From assembly GCF_011090385.1 (NCBI RefSeq), contig NZ_SEWW01000001.1, forward strand, positions 805,755 through 869,754: a DNA stretch of 64,000 nucleotides, written 5' to 3'. Shown here piece by piece: positions 52,005 through 61,675 of this stretch. The notes under the pieces are model-generated. The model ran no database searches, was not told the DNA's origin, and worked only from the letters and a program-made list of their open reading frames with translations. The position numbers and the translations under genes were made by a program. Positions within the stretch are counted from its first letter, which is position 1. Each line of letters begins with the position of its first letter. This DNA comes from Aquirufa beregesia. Lineage in GTDB: Bacteria; Bacteroidota; Bacteroidia; Cytophagales; Spirosomataceae.

Positions 52005-52331
52005 TTATTTTTCGTCTGTACCTTCTTCACGTATACGAAAATCAACTTTATCAGCCATAAAGTCGTCGATAGCTAAAGCCGAAGGCTTAGGCATACGCTC
52101 GTAATATTTGGAAATTTCAATTTGCTCGCGGTTCTCAAATATCTCCTCTAAATTATCTACTGAAGATGCAAACTCAGAAAGTTTACCTGATAATTCTTCC
52201 TTCATCTTACTAGAGATTTGACGCGCTCTTTGCGAAATAATGGAAATTGATTCGTACACATTTCCCGTCTTTTCGGCAATTTTATCTACATCACGGGTGA
52301 TGATCGATGGGTTTGTTTGGATCTTAGACAT
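52005..52331 (-). CDS. rpoZ: RNA polymerase omega-like subunit (Bacteroidota type)
   Basis: 108 residues. The core NVYESISIISQRARQISSKMKEELSGKLSEF fits the omega fold (an ARQI motif with flanking helices), and the C-terminal extension is acidic. This type sits between bamD and DUF4835 in many Bacteroidota. Omega helps assemble and stabilise RNA polymerase. The gene symbol follows the family and is moderately certain. Confidence 0.78.
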   Translation of the reverse strand: MSKIQTNPSIITRDVDKIAEKTGNVYESISIISQRARQISSKMKEELSGKLSEFASSVDNLEEIFENREQIEISKYYERMPKPSALAIDDFMADKVDFRIREEGTDEK

Positions 52332-52378
52332 CTCTATAAATTTAAGATTGCAAATTTAGACTAAATTTTTGGTAAAAA

Positions 52379-53269
52379 CTATTGAGGACTGGTGGCCAAT
52401 TTGGAGGTTTTTGCCTTCTCCTTTTCCACAGCCGCCTTGTACTCCTCTTCCAAATGGGTAATACGAGCTACCTCTTCGACACTTTTCGTGTACATCTTCT
52501 CAGCCAATTTCAAATAATTGCTGTTCGGATATTTATCTACTAGCTCCAAATAAAATTTAGATGCATCGGTATAACGTTCCTTTTGCTTTATCTCAATGGT
52601 GCTATTCGCCAACTCAAATTGAGATAAAACCTTTAAATAAGCCATTTCTTCACTGTAATCAGAATCAGGGAAATCACGCTGAAAATTGGTAATCTCAATC
52701 ACCGACGACTTCAACGTAGCAATATTGAAAGGCGATGTCTTATAATACAAGCGCGCTTTTTCATAGGCTTTGCGCTCTAATTTTTTACGCAATTCCCGAA
52801 TGATATTACTGCACTCTTCCTTAAACTTGGTATCTGGGTAATTATTTAAATAGCTCTGAATCTCGTTGATGGCCGACAATGTCCCTGTTTGGTCCAAATT
52901 ATAGTTAGGAGAATCTTTGTACAAAGAAAAAGCCGACATGTAAATAGCCTCTTCGGCATATTCACTACGAGAAAATACTTCCGCAAATTTCTTAAAATGA
53001 GAATTGGCTAGGGTATAATTACCCGTATTGAAATCACAATAAGCCTGATAAAAAGTGGCTAATTCCTGCGTAGAATCACCTTTCAACAAAGGCAAAATCT
53101 CATCAAAAAGAATTCCTGCCTTCGCAAAATCCTTCTTTTTATAATAATCTACAGCGGCCTTATATTTGGCAGGCACGTTGGCACTCTTACGGAATTTCTC
53201 AAATTTCCCACAAGAACTTAAGCCAATCACGGCTACCAAAAGAATCAATACTAAATTTTTCAACTTCAT
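52379..53269 (-). CDS. bamD: Outer-membrane assembly lipoprotein BamD
   Basis: 296 residues. Lipoprotein signal LVLILLVAVIGLSSCGKF with lipobox LSSC. TPR-like repeats follow (AAVDYYKKKDFAKAGILFDEILP, then YAEEAIYMSAFSLYKDS and DFPDSDYSEEMAYLKVLS), as in BamD/ComL. It works with BamA to insert barrel proteins. Followed by rpoZ-like and DUF4835 genes in one direction. Confidence 0.9.
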   Translation of the reverse strand: MKLKNLVLILLVAVIGLSSCGKFEKFRKSANVPAKYKAAVDYYKKKDFAKAGILFDEILPLLKGDSTQELATFYQAYCDFNTGNYTLANSHFKKFAEVFSRSEYAEEAIYMSAFSLYKDSPNYNLDQTGTLSAINEIQSYLNNYPDTKFKEECSNIIRELRKKLERKAYEKARLYYKTSPFNIATLKSSVIEITNFQRDFPDSDYSEEMAYLKVLSQFELANSTIEIKQKERYTDASKFYLELVDKYPNSNYLKLAEKMYTKSVEEVARITHLEEEYKAAVEKEKAKTSKLATSPQ

Positions 53270-53308
53270 AAGAGCGCAAAGGTAATCATAATTGTGCGTA
53301 CGTCCGAA

Positions 53309-55066
53309 TTAAACTGCTTTACTAAATTGTAAATGATATAATTGGGCGTATAAACCGTCTTTTTTAATCAAATTATCGTGATTTCCTCGTTCTTTAATCT
53401 CCCCTTTATCCATCACTAAAATCTGGTGAGCATGGCGTATCGTGGACAATCGGTGAGCAATCACCACGGCAGTACGACCTTTCATCAAGGTGGCTATGGC
53501 CTCCTGAATCATCAATTCTGTTTCTGTATCTACCGAGGAAGTGGCCTCATCTAAAATGATAATCTTAGGATCATGTACCAAAGCCCGAACAAATGAAATC
53601 AATTGTCGCTGGCCCACACTCAAGGTTGCCCCTCTTTCCATCACCTGATACTGATAACCTCCTGGCAAGGACATAATGAAATCATGCACTCCCACGGCTT
53701 TGGCGGCCTCCTCCATCTTTTCTTGGCTAATGGATTCGTCTCCCAGGGTGATGTTATAAGCTATCGTGGAACTGAACAAAAATACGTCTTGCAATACTAC
53801 TGCTATGTTTTTACGTAAACTCCCAATTTCATAGTCAGTCAAGGCAATACCATCAATCTGGATTTGGCCGGATTGACAATCGTACATCCGACTTAATAAA
53901 CCAATGATGGAAGATTTACCTGCCCCCGTAGCTCCTACGATTGCCAAGGTTTTACCTGCCTCCACCTCAAAGCTCACATTCCGAACTACCCATTCTGGCT
54001 CATTATACGCAAAAGTCACGTCCTTGAATTCCACATTTCCTTCCAATTTGTCGGCCAAATGTGTCCCATTATTTTGGATATAATCCCTTGAATCCAAGAG
54101 AGTCAAAATCCTTTCCGTAGAAACAATCCCCATTTGTAAGGTATTGAAGCGGTCGGCCAACATACGGATGGGTCTAAAAAACAAGTTGATGAACATGATG
54201 AAAGCCGTCAAAGTCCCCACACTTTGTTGCTCTTTCAAAATATAGGTCGAAGCCATCCACACCACCAAACCTGTTCCCACAGCGGCAATCACATCCGCTA
54301 CTGGGAAATAGACCGAATAAGCCCAAATACTCTTGATATTGGCATCACGATGCTCTTTATTGATTTCTTGAAACTTGTGCAATTCCCTTTTTTCAGCATG
54401 AAATAATTGCACAATCATCATCCCAGAAATATGTTCTTGTACGAAGGAATTCAAATTAGCCACGGCCAAACGAACCTCATTGAAAGACTTTTTGATGTGT
54501 TCTTTGAAAATGTAGGTCGACAAAACCATGAAAGGAACCGTAGCTAAAATGATCAAGGTTAAACGCCAATCGGTATAAAACATGACACCGACAATCAAAA
54601 ACAATTGCAATAAATCCCCAGCGATGGAGGCTAGACCTTCAGAAAAAACATCATTCAATGTCTCTATATCAGAAACGGTTCTTGTGACCAAACGGCCAAT
54701 GGGCGTGGCATCAAAGAAGGCCAAACGCAGGTTGATGATTTTTTGATACAGGGTCACTCGTATATCACGGATAACCGTTTGACCCAAATAACCCGCTAAA
54801 TAACTGGTGGAAAATTGTAAACCTGTTTGTAAAAATAGAAAACCAAGCATGATGAAAAACATGCGCAGAAGATCTTGCATGTGTGCTACATCAACGTAAT
54901 GATCGAGCGTATAGCGGATGAGCAAAGGAACTACAGGCGAAACACCTGCCATGCATAAAATCAGAAATACCAATAACCAAAAACGGAATTTATAAGGTAG
55001 GATAAACCCATAAATTCTGCGAATGATGTGTAAGTCGACTATTTTACCGCTGGACGTCTCTTTCAA
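53309..55066 (-). CDS. ABC exporter, MsbA-like (fused permease-ATPase)
   Basis: 585 residues: six-helix membrane domain (about 15-315) and ATPase with GATGAGKSS, signature TLSVGQRQLIS and IIILDEATSSVD. The signature has SVGQ in place of SGGQ, a variant seen in some exporters. Resembles lipid and drug exporters; the substrate is unknown. The FeoB-associated peptide gene ends 3 bp upstream, so they share a transcript. Confidence 0.88.
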   Translation of the reverse strand: MKETSSGKIVDLHIIRRIYGFILPYKFRFWLLVFLILCMAGVSPVVPLLIRYTLDHYVDVAHMQDLLRMFFIMLGFLFLQTGLQFSTSYLAGYLGQTVIRDIRVTLYQKIINLRLAFFDATPIGRLVTRTVSDIETLNDVFSEGLASIAGDLLQLFLIVGVMFYTDWRLTLIILATVPFMVLSTYIFKEHIKKSFNEVRLAVANLNSFVQEHISGMMIVQLFHAEKRELHKFQEINKEHRDANIKSIWAYSVYFPVADVIAAVGTGLVVWMASTYILKEQQSVGTLTAFIMFINLFFRPIRMLADRFNTLQMGIVSTERILTLLDSRDYIQNNGTHLADKLEGNVEFKDVTFAYNEPEWVVRNVSFEVEAGKTLAIVGATGAGKSSIIGLLSRMYDCQSGQIQIDGIALTDYEIGSLRKNIAVVLQDVFLFSSTIAYNITLGDESISQEKMEEAAKAVGVHDFIMSLPGGYQYQVMERGATLSVGQRQLISFVRALVHDPKIIILDEATSSVDTETELMIQEAIATLMKGRTAVVIAHRLSTIRHAHQILVMDKGEIKERGNHDNLIKKDGLYAQLYHLQFSKAV

Positions 55067-55069
55067 AGC

Positions 55070-55222
55070 TTAAACGGGGTTGTTGGTTTCCGTGGGCATC
55101 GCAGAACAAGTTCCGCAACCTTTGGCACAACCCACTTGTTTGGAAAAAAACATCCGATAGACCATTCTCCCAAGGTATACGAGAGCTCCTAAAAATACGA
55201 GACCGATGATGATTTTTTCCAT
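55070..55222 (-). CDS. FeoB-associated Cys-rich membrane peptide
   Basis: 50 residues, found by hand translation (MEKIIIGLVFLGALVYLGRM). One membrane helix is followed by KQVGCAKGCGTCSAMP, the Cys cluster of the FeoB-associated family. The Cys residues probably bind iron or an Fe-S species. No feoA/feoB genes are in the window; it is instead coupled to the ABC exporter gene. Close in length to family members. Confidence 0.85.
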   Translation of the reverse strand: MEKIIIGLVFLGALVYLGRMVYRMFFSKQVGCAKGCGTCSAMPTETNNPV

Positions 55223-55229
55223 GAGCAGA

Positions 55230-56030
55230 TTAGTTTTTCCAATGCACTTGTAAAGTTCCTAAAAATTCTTCAAAAATAGCCCCTGCTCCAATAATTTGAC
55301 CCGTAAAAATCACATCCGAACCGCCCGAAAAATTGCTTACCTTCCCTCCTGCTTCTTCAATGATGATTTTACCTGCTGCCACATCCCAAGGTTTTAGATT
55401 GGCTTCAAAAAAACCCTCAAATCGTCCGCAGGCAGTATAGGCTAGGTCAATGGCCGCAGCGCCCATACGTCTCAAACCATGACTCTTTTGCATGAGTTCC
55501 TTCAAGAGGGTTAAATATTTGTCTTGATAGGAAAAATCATGGTAAGGAAAACCTGTGGCCAACAAACTTTTTTCAAGTGTGGGTTGGGAAGAAACCTGAA
55601 TAGGTAAACCATTCAAATGTGCCCCAGCTCCTTGTACTGCATAAAACAACTCATCCCGGTTAGGCTCATAAATCATGCCCAAAACGGGTTGTTTCTGATA
55701 AATCAAACCCACAGAAACGGCATAAATAGGCAATTGATGCAAGAAATTGGTGGTTCCATCCAAAGGGTCAATTACCCAATAATACCCATCTCCAACTTCC
55801 GAAAAATCAGAGGCTGACTCCTCGGCAATAAATCCTGCTTCCGGAAAAATGACCGACAAGCTTTCTTTCAATCTAGCCTCAGCCGTTTGATCCACAAAAG
55901 AGACTAAATCATTTTTGCCTTTATATTGAATATGTTCTATAGCGATCTGATTGACCATGGATTGTATCCATTGGCCCGTTTCCCGAACCACAGGCAATGA
56001 TTGCTCTAAAATTCTTGCTAAATCTGCCAT
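55230..56030 (-). CDS. Inositol monophosphatase family protein
   Basis: 266 residues with the metal-binding motifs: FIAEES, WVIDPLDGTTNFLHQLP and KPWDVAAGKIIIEEAGGKVSNFSGG. These define the SuhB/IMPase family (Mg-dependent phosphatase; substrates include inositol phosphates). Its start overlaps the prc stop by one base (TAATG), so translation is coupled. Confidence 0.9.
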   Translation of the reverse strand: MADLARILEQSLPVVRETGQWIQSMVNQIAIEHIQYKGKNDLVSFVDQTAEARLKESLSVIFPEAGFIAEESASDFSEVGDGYYWVIDPLDGTTNFLHQLPIYAVSVGLIYQKQPVLGMIYEPNRDELFYAVQGAGAHLNGLPIQVSSQPTLEKSLLATGFPYHDFSYQDKYLTLLKELMQKSHGLRRMGAAAIDLAYTACGRFEGFFEANLKPWDVAAGKIIIEEAGGKVSNFSGGSDVIFTGQIIGAGAIFEEFLGTLQVHWKN

Positions 56031-58159
56031 TATTTCTTTGCAGAAGGCTTAGCCGCTACTTTGGTAGGTAGTGGCCCTAAGACCCAATCCGCCAATAATT
56101 GTTGTGTTTCTTTTAAATACACATCTTTCGCATGCTTATCTGCTGTCGATGATTTTTTGTCTTTATCTCCTTCTGGAGTATCAGCCGCTGAAGCAGCAAT
56201 GTTATCCATCACAGCTTGAGACTCATCTGGCTTTTTCTTTTGCTCATCCAACTCCTTCTTACGCTTGTCGATTTGCAAGGAAATAGAATTCAATTCCTTG
56301 ATTTTCTTCCAACGCTCAAAATCATCTTTCAATTTGATCAAATCTGGTTTAGACTTCAAACGTGCTTGGAAGCTTGACTGCATCTTATTGATTAATCCAG
56401 GATTGATGTTGGGCGTAATTTGATAGTTAGTAGCTGGAATCATATCCCAAGGCAAAGCACTTGGCTGTGAGCTCTCTCCAAATTCTTCTGCTGAAAAGGC
56501 CGAAGGTAAAGCAAAGTCTGGACTTACTCCTTTATGCTGTGTTGAGCTACCATTGATACGATAGAATTTCTCCAAGGTAATTTTCAATTGACCTACTGGC
56601 TCTTTCTCGTTGTTCATGTAATTATCTAAGTCCACCACCGACTGCACCGTGCCTTTACCATAAGATTGCTCTCCTACAATAATGCCACGCTTATAATCTT
56701 GAATAGCTGCTGCAAAAATCTCTGAGGCAGATGCCGAAAAACGATTGATTAAAACCGCCATAGGGCCATCATAGAATTGCTCAGGATCTTTGTCAACTTC
56801 TTGAGTAATCCGACCGTCGGATTGTTTTCTTTGCACTACTGGACCTTTGGGAATGAATAATCCCGTTAAATCCACAGCTTCAATCAAAGAACCTCCTCCA
56901 TTATTACGTAGGTCAATGATCAAACCATCCACTCCTTCTGTTTTGAACTCGGTTAAGAATTTCTTCACATCAGCGGAAGTGGATTTAAAATCCGATTCTC
57001 TTTTACGCGCTCCTTCAAAATCACGGTAGAACATCGGGATGGTAATTAATCCCAATTTGATTTTCTTATCCCCCTGATTATAGGTCAAAATCTCTTTTTT
57101 AGCGGTTTGTTCTTCCAACTTAATTTTCTCACGAACCAAACGAACCTCTGTTCCTGGAGAACCTGTACCAGCACCCGCAGGCAATAATTTCAAACGAACC
57201 ACGGTGTTTTTCGGTCCACGAATCAGCTTCACGGCATCATCGGTAAACCAACCAATCACATCCACAAAACTGCCATCATCTCCTTGGGCCACACCGATAA
57301 TGCGGTCTTTGGGATTGATTTGCTTACTTCTAAAGGCAGGGCCTCCTGGAATCAAATCCTGAATGGTCACATAATCTCCTTCCAAACGAAGCGTAGCACC
57401 GATACCCTCAAAGCTTTGAGCCATGTCGGTATTGAATGCCTGAGCTGTACGAGGAATCATGTACGAAGTATGTGGGTCAATGCTTTCGGTATAGGCATTC
57501 ATGAATACTTGGAACACATCTTCCGAACGGGTACGTGCCATGTATTTTTCGGAACGCTTGTAACGCTCTTTTAACTCACGTAAGGCGGTGGTATCTGCTT
57601 TACCGGAAATTCTCCAATCCAACAGTTGTCTTTTCACATCTTTGCGCCAAAAGTCATTGAGCTCTTCCTTGGAAGCCGCCCATGTAGCCTTTTCTCTACC
57701 TGGCTGATAGGTCTCTTCCACGGTAAAATCAGGTATTTTTTGCAAGATTTGATCGATATAAGCATAACGCTCTTTCATGCGCTGCTGGTAACGATTGTAA
57801 ATAGCAAATGCTGAAGTCAAATCGCCATCGTTCAATTGGTTGTCGATGGTCAAACGGTATTTCTCCAATTCATCAATGTCAGAAGCTAAGAAGAACACCT
57901 TATTAGGGTCTAACTCTTTGAGATAGGCATCGTAGATTTTGGACGACAGCGAGTCGTTCACCGGAATCTTGCGGTAATGGTAATTACTTAAGATACCAAA
58001 GACCAATCGCTCCACCTTGCGCTGGGTATCGGTGGGCTGTAAATCACCTTCCTGATACACCACGGATTTGGTGGAAGGAAAAGTAGTCTGATTTTTGCCG
58101 TGCAAAAACAACACCACCAAAAGTGATAGAGGGATTAAAATAGGCAGTATCTTTTTCAT
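56030..58159 (-). CDS. prc: Tail-specific protease (Prc, S41 family)
   Basis: 709 residues with a signal anchor (ILPILIPLSLLVVLFLHG). N-terminal helical domain, PDZ domain (ATLRLEGDYVTIQDLIPGGPAFRSKQI) and the S41 core with RFSASASEIFAAAIQDY (Ser) and SYGKGTVQSVVD (Lys), the catalytic dyad. The C-terminal domain is Lys-rich. Prc trims or degrades periplasmic proteins from their C-termini. In the same direction as suhB-like and downstream of FKBP. Confidence 0.94.
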   Translation of the reverse strand: MKKILPILIPLSLLVVLFLHGKNQTTFPSTKSVVYQEGDLQPTDTQRKVERLVFGILSNYHYRKIPVNDSLSSKIYDAYLKELDPNKVFFLASDIDELEKYRLTIDNQLNDGDLTSAFAIYNRYQQRMKERYAYIDQILQKIPDFTVEETYQPGREKATWAASKEELNDFWRKDVKRQLLDWRISGKADTTALRELKERYKRSEKYMARTRSEDVFQVFMNAYTESIDPHTSYMIPRTAQAFNTDMAQSFEGIGATLRLEGDYVTIQDLIPGGPAFRSKQINPKDRIIGVAQGDDGSFVDVIGWFTDDAVKLIRGPKNTVVRLKLLPAGAGTGSPGTEVRLVREKIKLEEQTAKKEILTYNQGDKKIKLGLITIPMFYRDFEGARKRESDFKSTSADVKKFLTEFKTEGVDGLIIDLRNNGGGSLIEAVDLTGLFIPKGPVVQRKQSDGRITQEVDKDPEQFYDGPMAVLINRFSASASEIFAAAIQDYKRGIIVGEQSYGKGTVQSVVDLDNYMNNEKEPVGQLKITLEKFYRINGSSTQHKGVSPDFALPSAFSAEEFGESSQPSALPWDMIPATNYQITPNINPGLINKMQSSFQARLKSKPDLIKLKDDFERWKKIKELNSISLQIDKRKKELDEQKKKPDESQAVMDNIAASAADTPEGDKDKKSSTADKHAKDVYLKETQQLLADWVLGPLPTKVAAKPSAKK

Positions 58160-58177
58160 ATACCGAGATGCGTTATG

Positions 58178-58954
58178 TTATTTTTCGATAGCAATAAGTT
58201 CTACTTCAAAAATCAAAGCAGAATAAGGTTTGATGGCTGCTCCACCACCGCGGATACCGTAAGCTAATTCTTGAGGAATGTATAGTTTCCATTTAGAACC
58301 TACTGGCATCATTTGCAAAGCTTCTACCCAACCAGGAATTACGCCTGTTACTGGGAAGGAGATAGGCTCACCCCTATCCACAGAAGAATCAAACACGGTA
58401 CCGTCAATCAGAGTTCCATGATAATGGGTTTTCACTTTATCGGCAGATGTAGGCTTAGTACCATCTCCTGCTTTGATGATTTCATATTGTAAACCGCTCG
58501 GTGTAACTAACACTCCCGCTTTCTTTTTGTTTTCGGCTAAAAACTTTTCGCCAGCTTCTTTATTCGGCAAGTATTGTTTGGCACCTTCGGCCATTTGTCT
58601 TTCCTGATTACGCATCATGAAATTGTTCACTACTTTTTGGCATTCTTGTTCGCTGAGGCTTAAAGTGCTACCTTGCGAAGCTGCGGCAAAGCCTTTGGCT
58701 ACGGTTTCAGGATTTAAGACTACGTTTTGTGATTTGAAATTTTGAGCGACCAATACACCTACAGCATAGGAAACAGAATCAAGCGTACTAGCAAAATGAG
58801 ACCCGGCATGCATGGCGACTTTCGCTTTAGAAGCTGAAGCAGCGGGTTTAGTAGCTACTTTTGCTTTGGCAGTAGGTTTTGTCTGAGCAAAAGTGGAAAA
58901 AGATAGAACAGAAAGAGTAAGAATAGTCGTTAATTGAATCAATGGAAATTTCAT
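58178..58954 (-). CDS. Exported FKBP-type peptidyl-prolyl isomerase
   Basis: 258 residues from ATG 58954 (MKFPLIQLTTILTLSVLSFSTFAQ). An Ala/Lys-rich linker, an FkpA-type N-terminal dimerisation domain (SYAVGVLVAQNFKSQN) and an FKBP domain from about 165 (VKTHYHGTLIDGTVFDSSVDRGEPISFPV, then GWVEALQMMPVGSKWKLYIP). Helps fold periplasmic proteins. Lies 18 bp upstream of prc, so both act in periplasmic quality control, probably as one operon. Confidence 0.92.
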   Translation of the reverse strand: MKFPLIQLTTILTLSVLSFSTFAQTKPTAKAKVATKPAASASKAKVAMHAGSHFASTLDSVSYAVGVLVAQNFKSQNVVLNPETVAKGFAAASQGSTLSLSEQECQKVVNNFMMRNQERQMAEGAKQYLPNKEAGEKFLAENKKKAGVLVTPSGLQYEIIKAGDGTKPTSADKVKTHYHGTLIDGTVFDSSVDRGEPISFPVTGVIPGWVEALQMMPVGSKWKLYIPQELAYGIRGGGAAIKPYSALIFEVELIAIEK

Positions 58955-59129
58955 AGAATTTATTAATATAGTCAAACAAAGGCTCTAAGATACAGAAAAA
59001 TGACTCTTTCTCAATTATTTTAACGCCATTTAACGGAATGGATATTGACCTAACGGCGAGTATCTAAAAAAAGTCTTATGAATTCATACATTTTTTGCAG
59101 AAGTTATGGGAATATTGAAATTTCATAAC

Positions 59130-59137
59130 TAATTTTG
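59130..59137 (+). promoter_or_regulatory. Candidate -7 box of atpA-atpG
   Basis: TAATTTTG, matching TAnnTTTG, 57 bp before the atpA ATG. No convincing -33 box. Confidence 0.45.
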
Positions 59138-59194
59138 CACCCGAAAATTTAGTTCAAAATAAGTATTTAACATCCCAGAAAACTCCATTTTAAC

Positions 59195-60775
59195 ATGGCA
59201 TCAGTAAGACCAGACGAAGTTTCAGCCATCCTTAGGGAGCAATTATCTCAGGCTAAGACCCAAGCAGAATTAGAAGAAATAGGTACCGTACTCCAAGTGG
59301 GTGATGGTGTAGCTCGTATTTACGGGTTATCCAATGTACAAGCAGGTGAGTTGATCGTATTTGAAAACGGATTGAAAGCCTTGGCATTGAACCTAGAAGA
59401 AGACAATGTGGGAGCCGTATTATTAGGCGAATCCACTTTGGTGAAAGAGGGCGATACCGTAAAGAGAACCAAGTTAATTGCTTCGGTTAAAGTGGGTGAT
59501 GGCATTTTAGGTCGTGTAGTGAACACCTTAGGTGAGCCTATCGACGGAAATGGTCCTATCACGGGAGACTTATACGAAATGCCATTGGAGCGTAAAGCAC
59601 CAGGGGTAATTTTCCGTCAACCAGTAACAGAACCTCTTCAAACAGGTATCAAAGCGATCGATGCCATGATCCCCGTAGGACGTGGTCAGCGTGAGTTAGT
59701 TATTGGTGACCGTCAAACAGGTAAAACAGCTGTTTGTATTGATACGATTATTAATCAAAAAGAATTTTACGATAAAGGTGAGCCTGTTTTCTGTATCTAT
59801 GTAGCCATCGGTCAGAAAGCATCTACCATCAAACAAGTAGAACAAACATTGCGTAAAGCAGGTGCTATGGAGTATACCGTTATCGTTTCGGCGAGTGCGG
59901 CAGATCCAGCTCCAATGCAATTCTACGCTCCATTTACAGGTGCAGCGATTGGTGAGTTCTTCCGTGATACTGGTCGTGCTGCCTTGGTTGTATATGATGA
60001 CCTTTCTAAGCAAGCTGTAGCCTACCGTGAAGTGTCCTTATTACTTCGTCGCCCACCAGGACGTGAAGCATATCCAGGTGACGTATTCTACCTTCACTCT
60101 CGTTTATTGGAGCGTGCAGCTAAAGTAAATGCTTCGGATGCTATTGCGCGTTCGATGAACGATTTACCAGATTCCATCAAGCATTTGGTTAAAGGTGGTG
60201 GTAGTTTAACTGCTCTTCCGATCATTGAAACACAAGCAGGTGACGTTTCTGCTTATATCCCTACCAACGTAATTTCGATTACGGACGGTCAGATTTTCTT
60301 AGAGTCTAACTTATTCAACGCGGGTATTCGTCCAGCGATCAACGTAGGTATCTCGGTATCTCGTGTAGGTGGTAACGCACAGATTAAGTCCATGAAGAAA
60401 GTTGCAGGTACCTTAAAATTAGATCAAGCTCAATTCCGTGAATTGGAAGCTTTTGCTAAGTTTGGTTCTGATTTGGATGCTTCTACTAAATTAACGATCG
60501 ACCGTGGTCGTCGTAACTTAGAGATGTTGAAACAACCTCAATTCTCTCCACAACGTGTAGAAGATCAAGTAGCGATGATTTACTTGGCTACTACTGGTAA
60601 CTTGGATAAAGTACCTGTGGAGAAAGTACGTGAATTTGAAAAAGATTTCATCCAAGTATTACGTGCTACTGAAAAAGCAACATTAGATGCTTTAGGAGCA
60701 GGTAAATTTGATGATACCTTGACAGCTACACTAAAGCGTGTAGGAAATGAAGTAGCAGCTAAATACGCAGTTTAA
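59195..60775 (+). CDS. atpA: ATP synthase F1 subunit alpha
   Basis: 526 residues. Walker A is [13 protein letters not shown], with the non-catalytic nucleotide site and the alpha signature [27 protein letters not shown]. Forms the alpha3beta3 ring with AtpD. It is followed after 14 bp by atpG. The usual upstream atpB-E-F-H genes are not here; the gene before is FKBP on the other strand, so the ATP synthase genes are split. Confidence 0.97.
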   Translation: MASVRPDEVSAILREQLSQAKTQAELEEIGTVLQVGDGVARIYGLSNVQAGELIVFENGLKALALNLEEDNVGAVLLGESTLVKEGDTVKRTKLIASVKVGDGILGRVVNTLGEPIDGNGPITGDLYEMPLERKAPGVIFRQPVTEPLQTGIKAIDAMIPVGRGQRELVIGDRQTGKTAVCIDTIINQKEFYDKGEPVFCIYVAIGQKASTIKQVEQTLRKAGAMEYTVIVSASAADPAPMQFYAPFTGAAIGEFFRDTGRAALVVYDDLSKQAVAYREVSLLLRRPPGREAYPGDVFYLHSRLLERAAKVNASDAIARSMNDLPDSIKHLVKGGGSLTALPIIETQAGDVSAYIPTNVISITDGQIFLESNLFNAGIRPAINVGISVSRVGGNAQIKSMKKVAGTLKLDQAQFRELEAFAKFGSDLDASTKLTIDRGRRNLEMLKQPQFSPQRVEDQVAMIYLATTGNLDKVPVEKVREFEKDFIQVLRATEKATLDALGAGKFDDTLTATLKRVGNEVAAKYAV

Positions 60776-60789
60776 AAAATTAGAATCGT

Positions 60790-61671
60790 ATGGCTTCCTT
60801 AAAAGAAGTAAGAAATAGAATCGTTTCAGTTAATTCGACGCAACAAATCACCAAAGCCATGAAAATGGTTTCGGCAGCGAAGTTGCGTCGTGCCACTGAT
60901 GCCATTGTCCAAATGCGCCCTTATTCTAAGAAGTTATCAGAAATGATTGCGACAGTATCAGGACGTACGGATGCAGGAAAAGAGAATCCATTCACTGAAG
61001 TACGTGAAATTAAAAACGTATTGATTTTGGTGGTGACTTCTGACCGTGGTTTATGTGGTGCATTTAATGCGAACATTGGTAAAGCAACCATCGCTTTAAT
61101 TCAACAAAAATATACCACTTTGCACCAAGCTGGTCATGTAGAAGTCATGCCATTGGGTAAAAAAGGGGGTGAATATTTAGGTCGTAGAGGCTACAAGCTG
61201 AACGCCGCTCACCAAGATATTTATACCAAATTGAATTTTGGCAATGTGCGTTTGATTGGTGAAAATGTATTGAATGGCTTTGCCGAAAAACAATACGACG
61301 TAGTAGAAATCGTATTCAACGAATTCAAAAACGTAGCGACTCAAATCATTCGTACCGAACAATTATTGCCTTTGCAAGAAAGCAATATCGGTGATGTAAA
61401 ACCTTCTGCAGTGGATTATATTTTTGAACCATCAGAAGCGGAAATCATCAACGAATTGATTCCAAAATCCATCAAATTGTCCATTTTTCGTGCTTTATTA
61501 GAGTCCAATGCTTCTGAGCATGGTGCTCGTATGACAGCCATGGATAAGGCTACGGACAATGCCGGTGAATTGATTAAAGCATTGAAATTAGAATATAACC
61601 GTTCACGTCAAGCCGCTATTACCAACGAGATCCTTGAGATCGTAGGTGGTGCTGAGGCCTTATCTGCTTAA
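60790..61671 (+). CDS. atpG: ATP synthase F1 subunit gamma
   Basis: 293 residues. N-terminal helix KEVRNRIVSVNSTQQITKAMKMVSAAKLRRA, then VTSDRGLCGAFNANI and the C-terminal helix SRQAAITNEILEIVGGAEAL that fits inside the alpha3beta3 ring. Couples proton-driven rotation to ATP synthesis. Downstream of atpA in one operon. Confidence 0.96.
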   Translation: MASLKEVRNRIVSVNSTQQITKAMKMVSAAKLRRATDAIVQMRPYSKKLSEMIATVSGRTDAGKENPFTEVREIKNVLILVVTSDRGLCGAFNANIGKATIALIQQKYTTLHQAGHVEVMPLGKKGGEYLGRRGYKLNAAHQDIYTKLNFGNVRLIGENVLNGFAEKQYDVVEIVFNEFKNVATQIIRTEQLLPLQESNIGDVKPSAVDYIFEPSEAEIINELIPKSIKLSIFRALLESNASEHGARMTAMDKATDNAGELIKALKLEYNRSRQAAITNEILEIVGGAEALSA

Positions 61672-61675
61672 TCCT

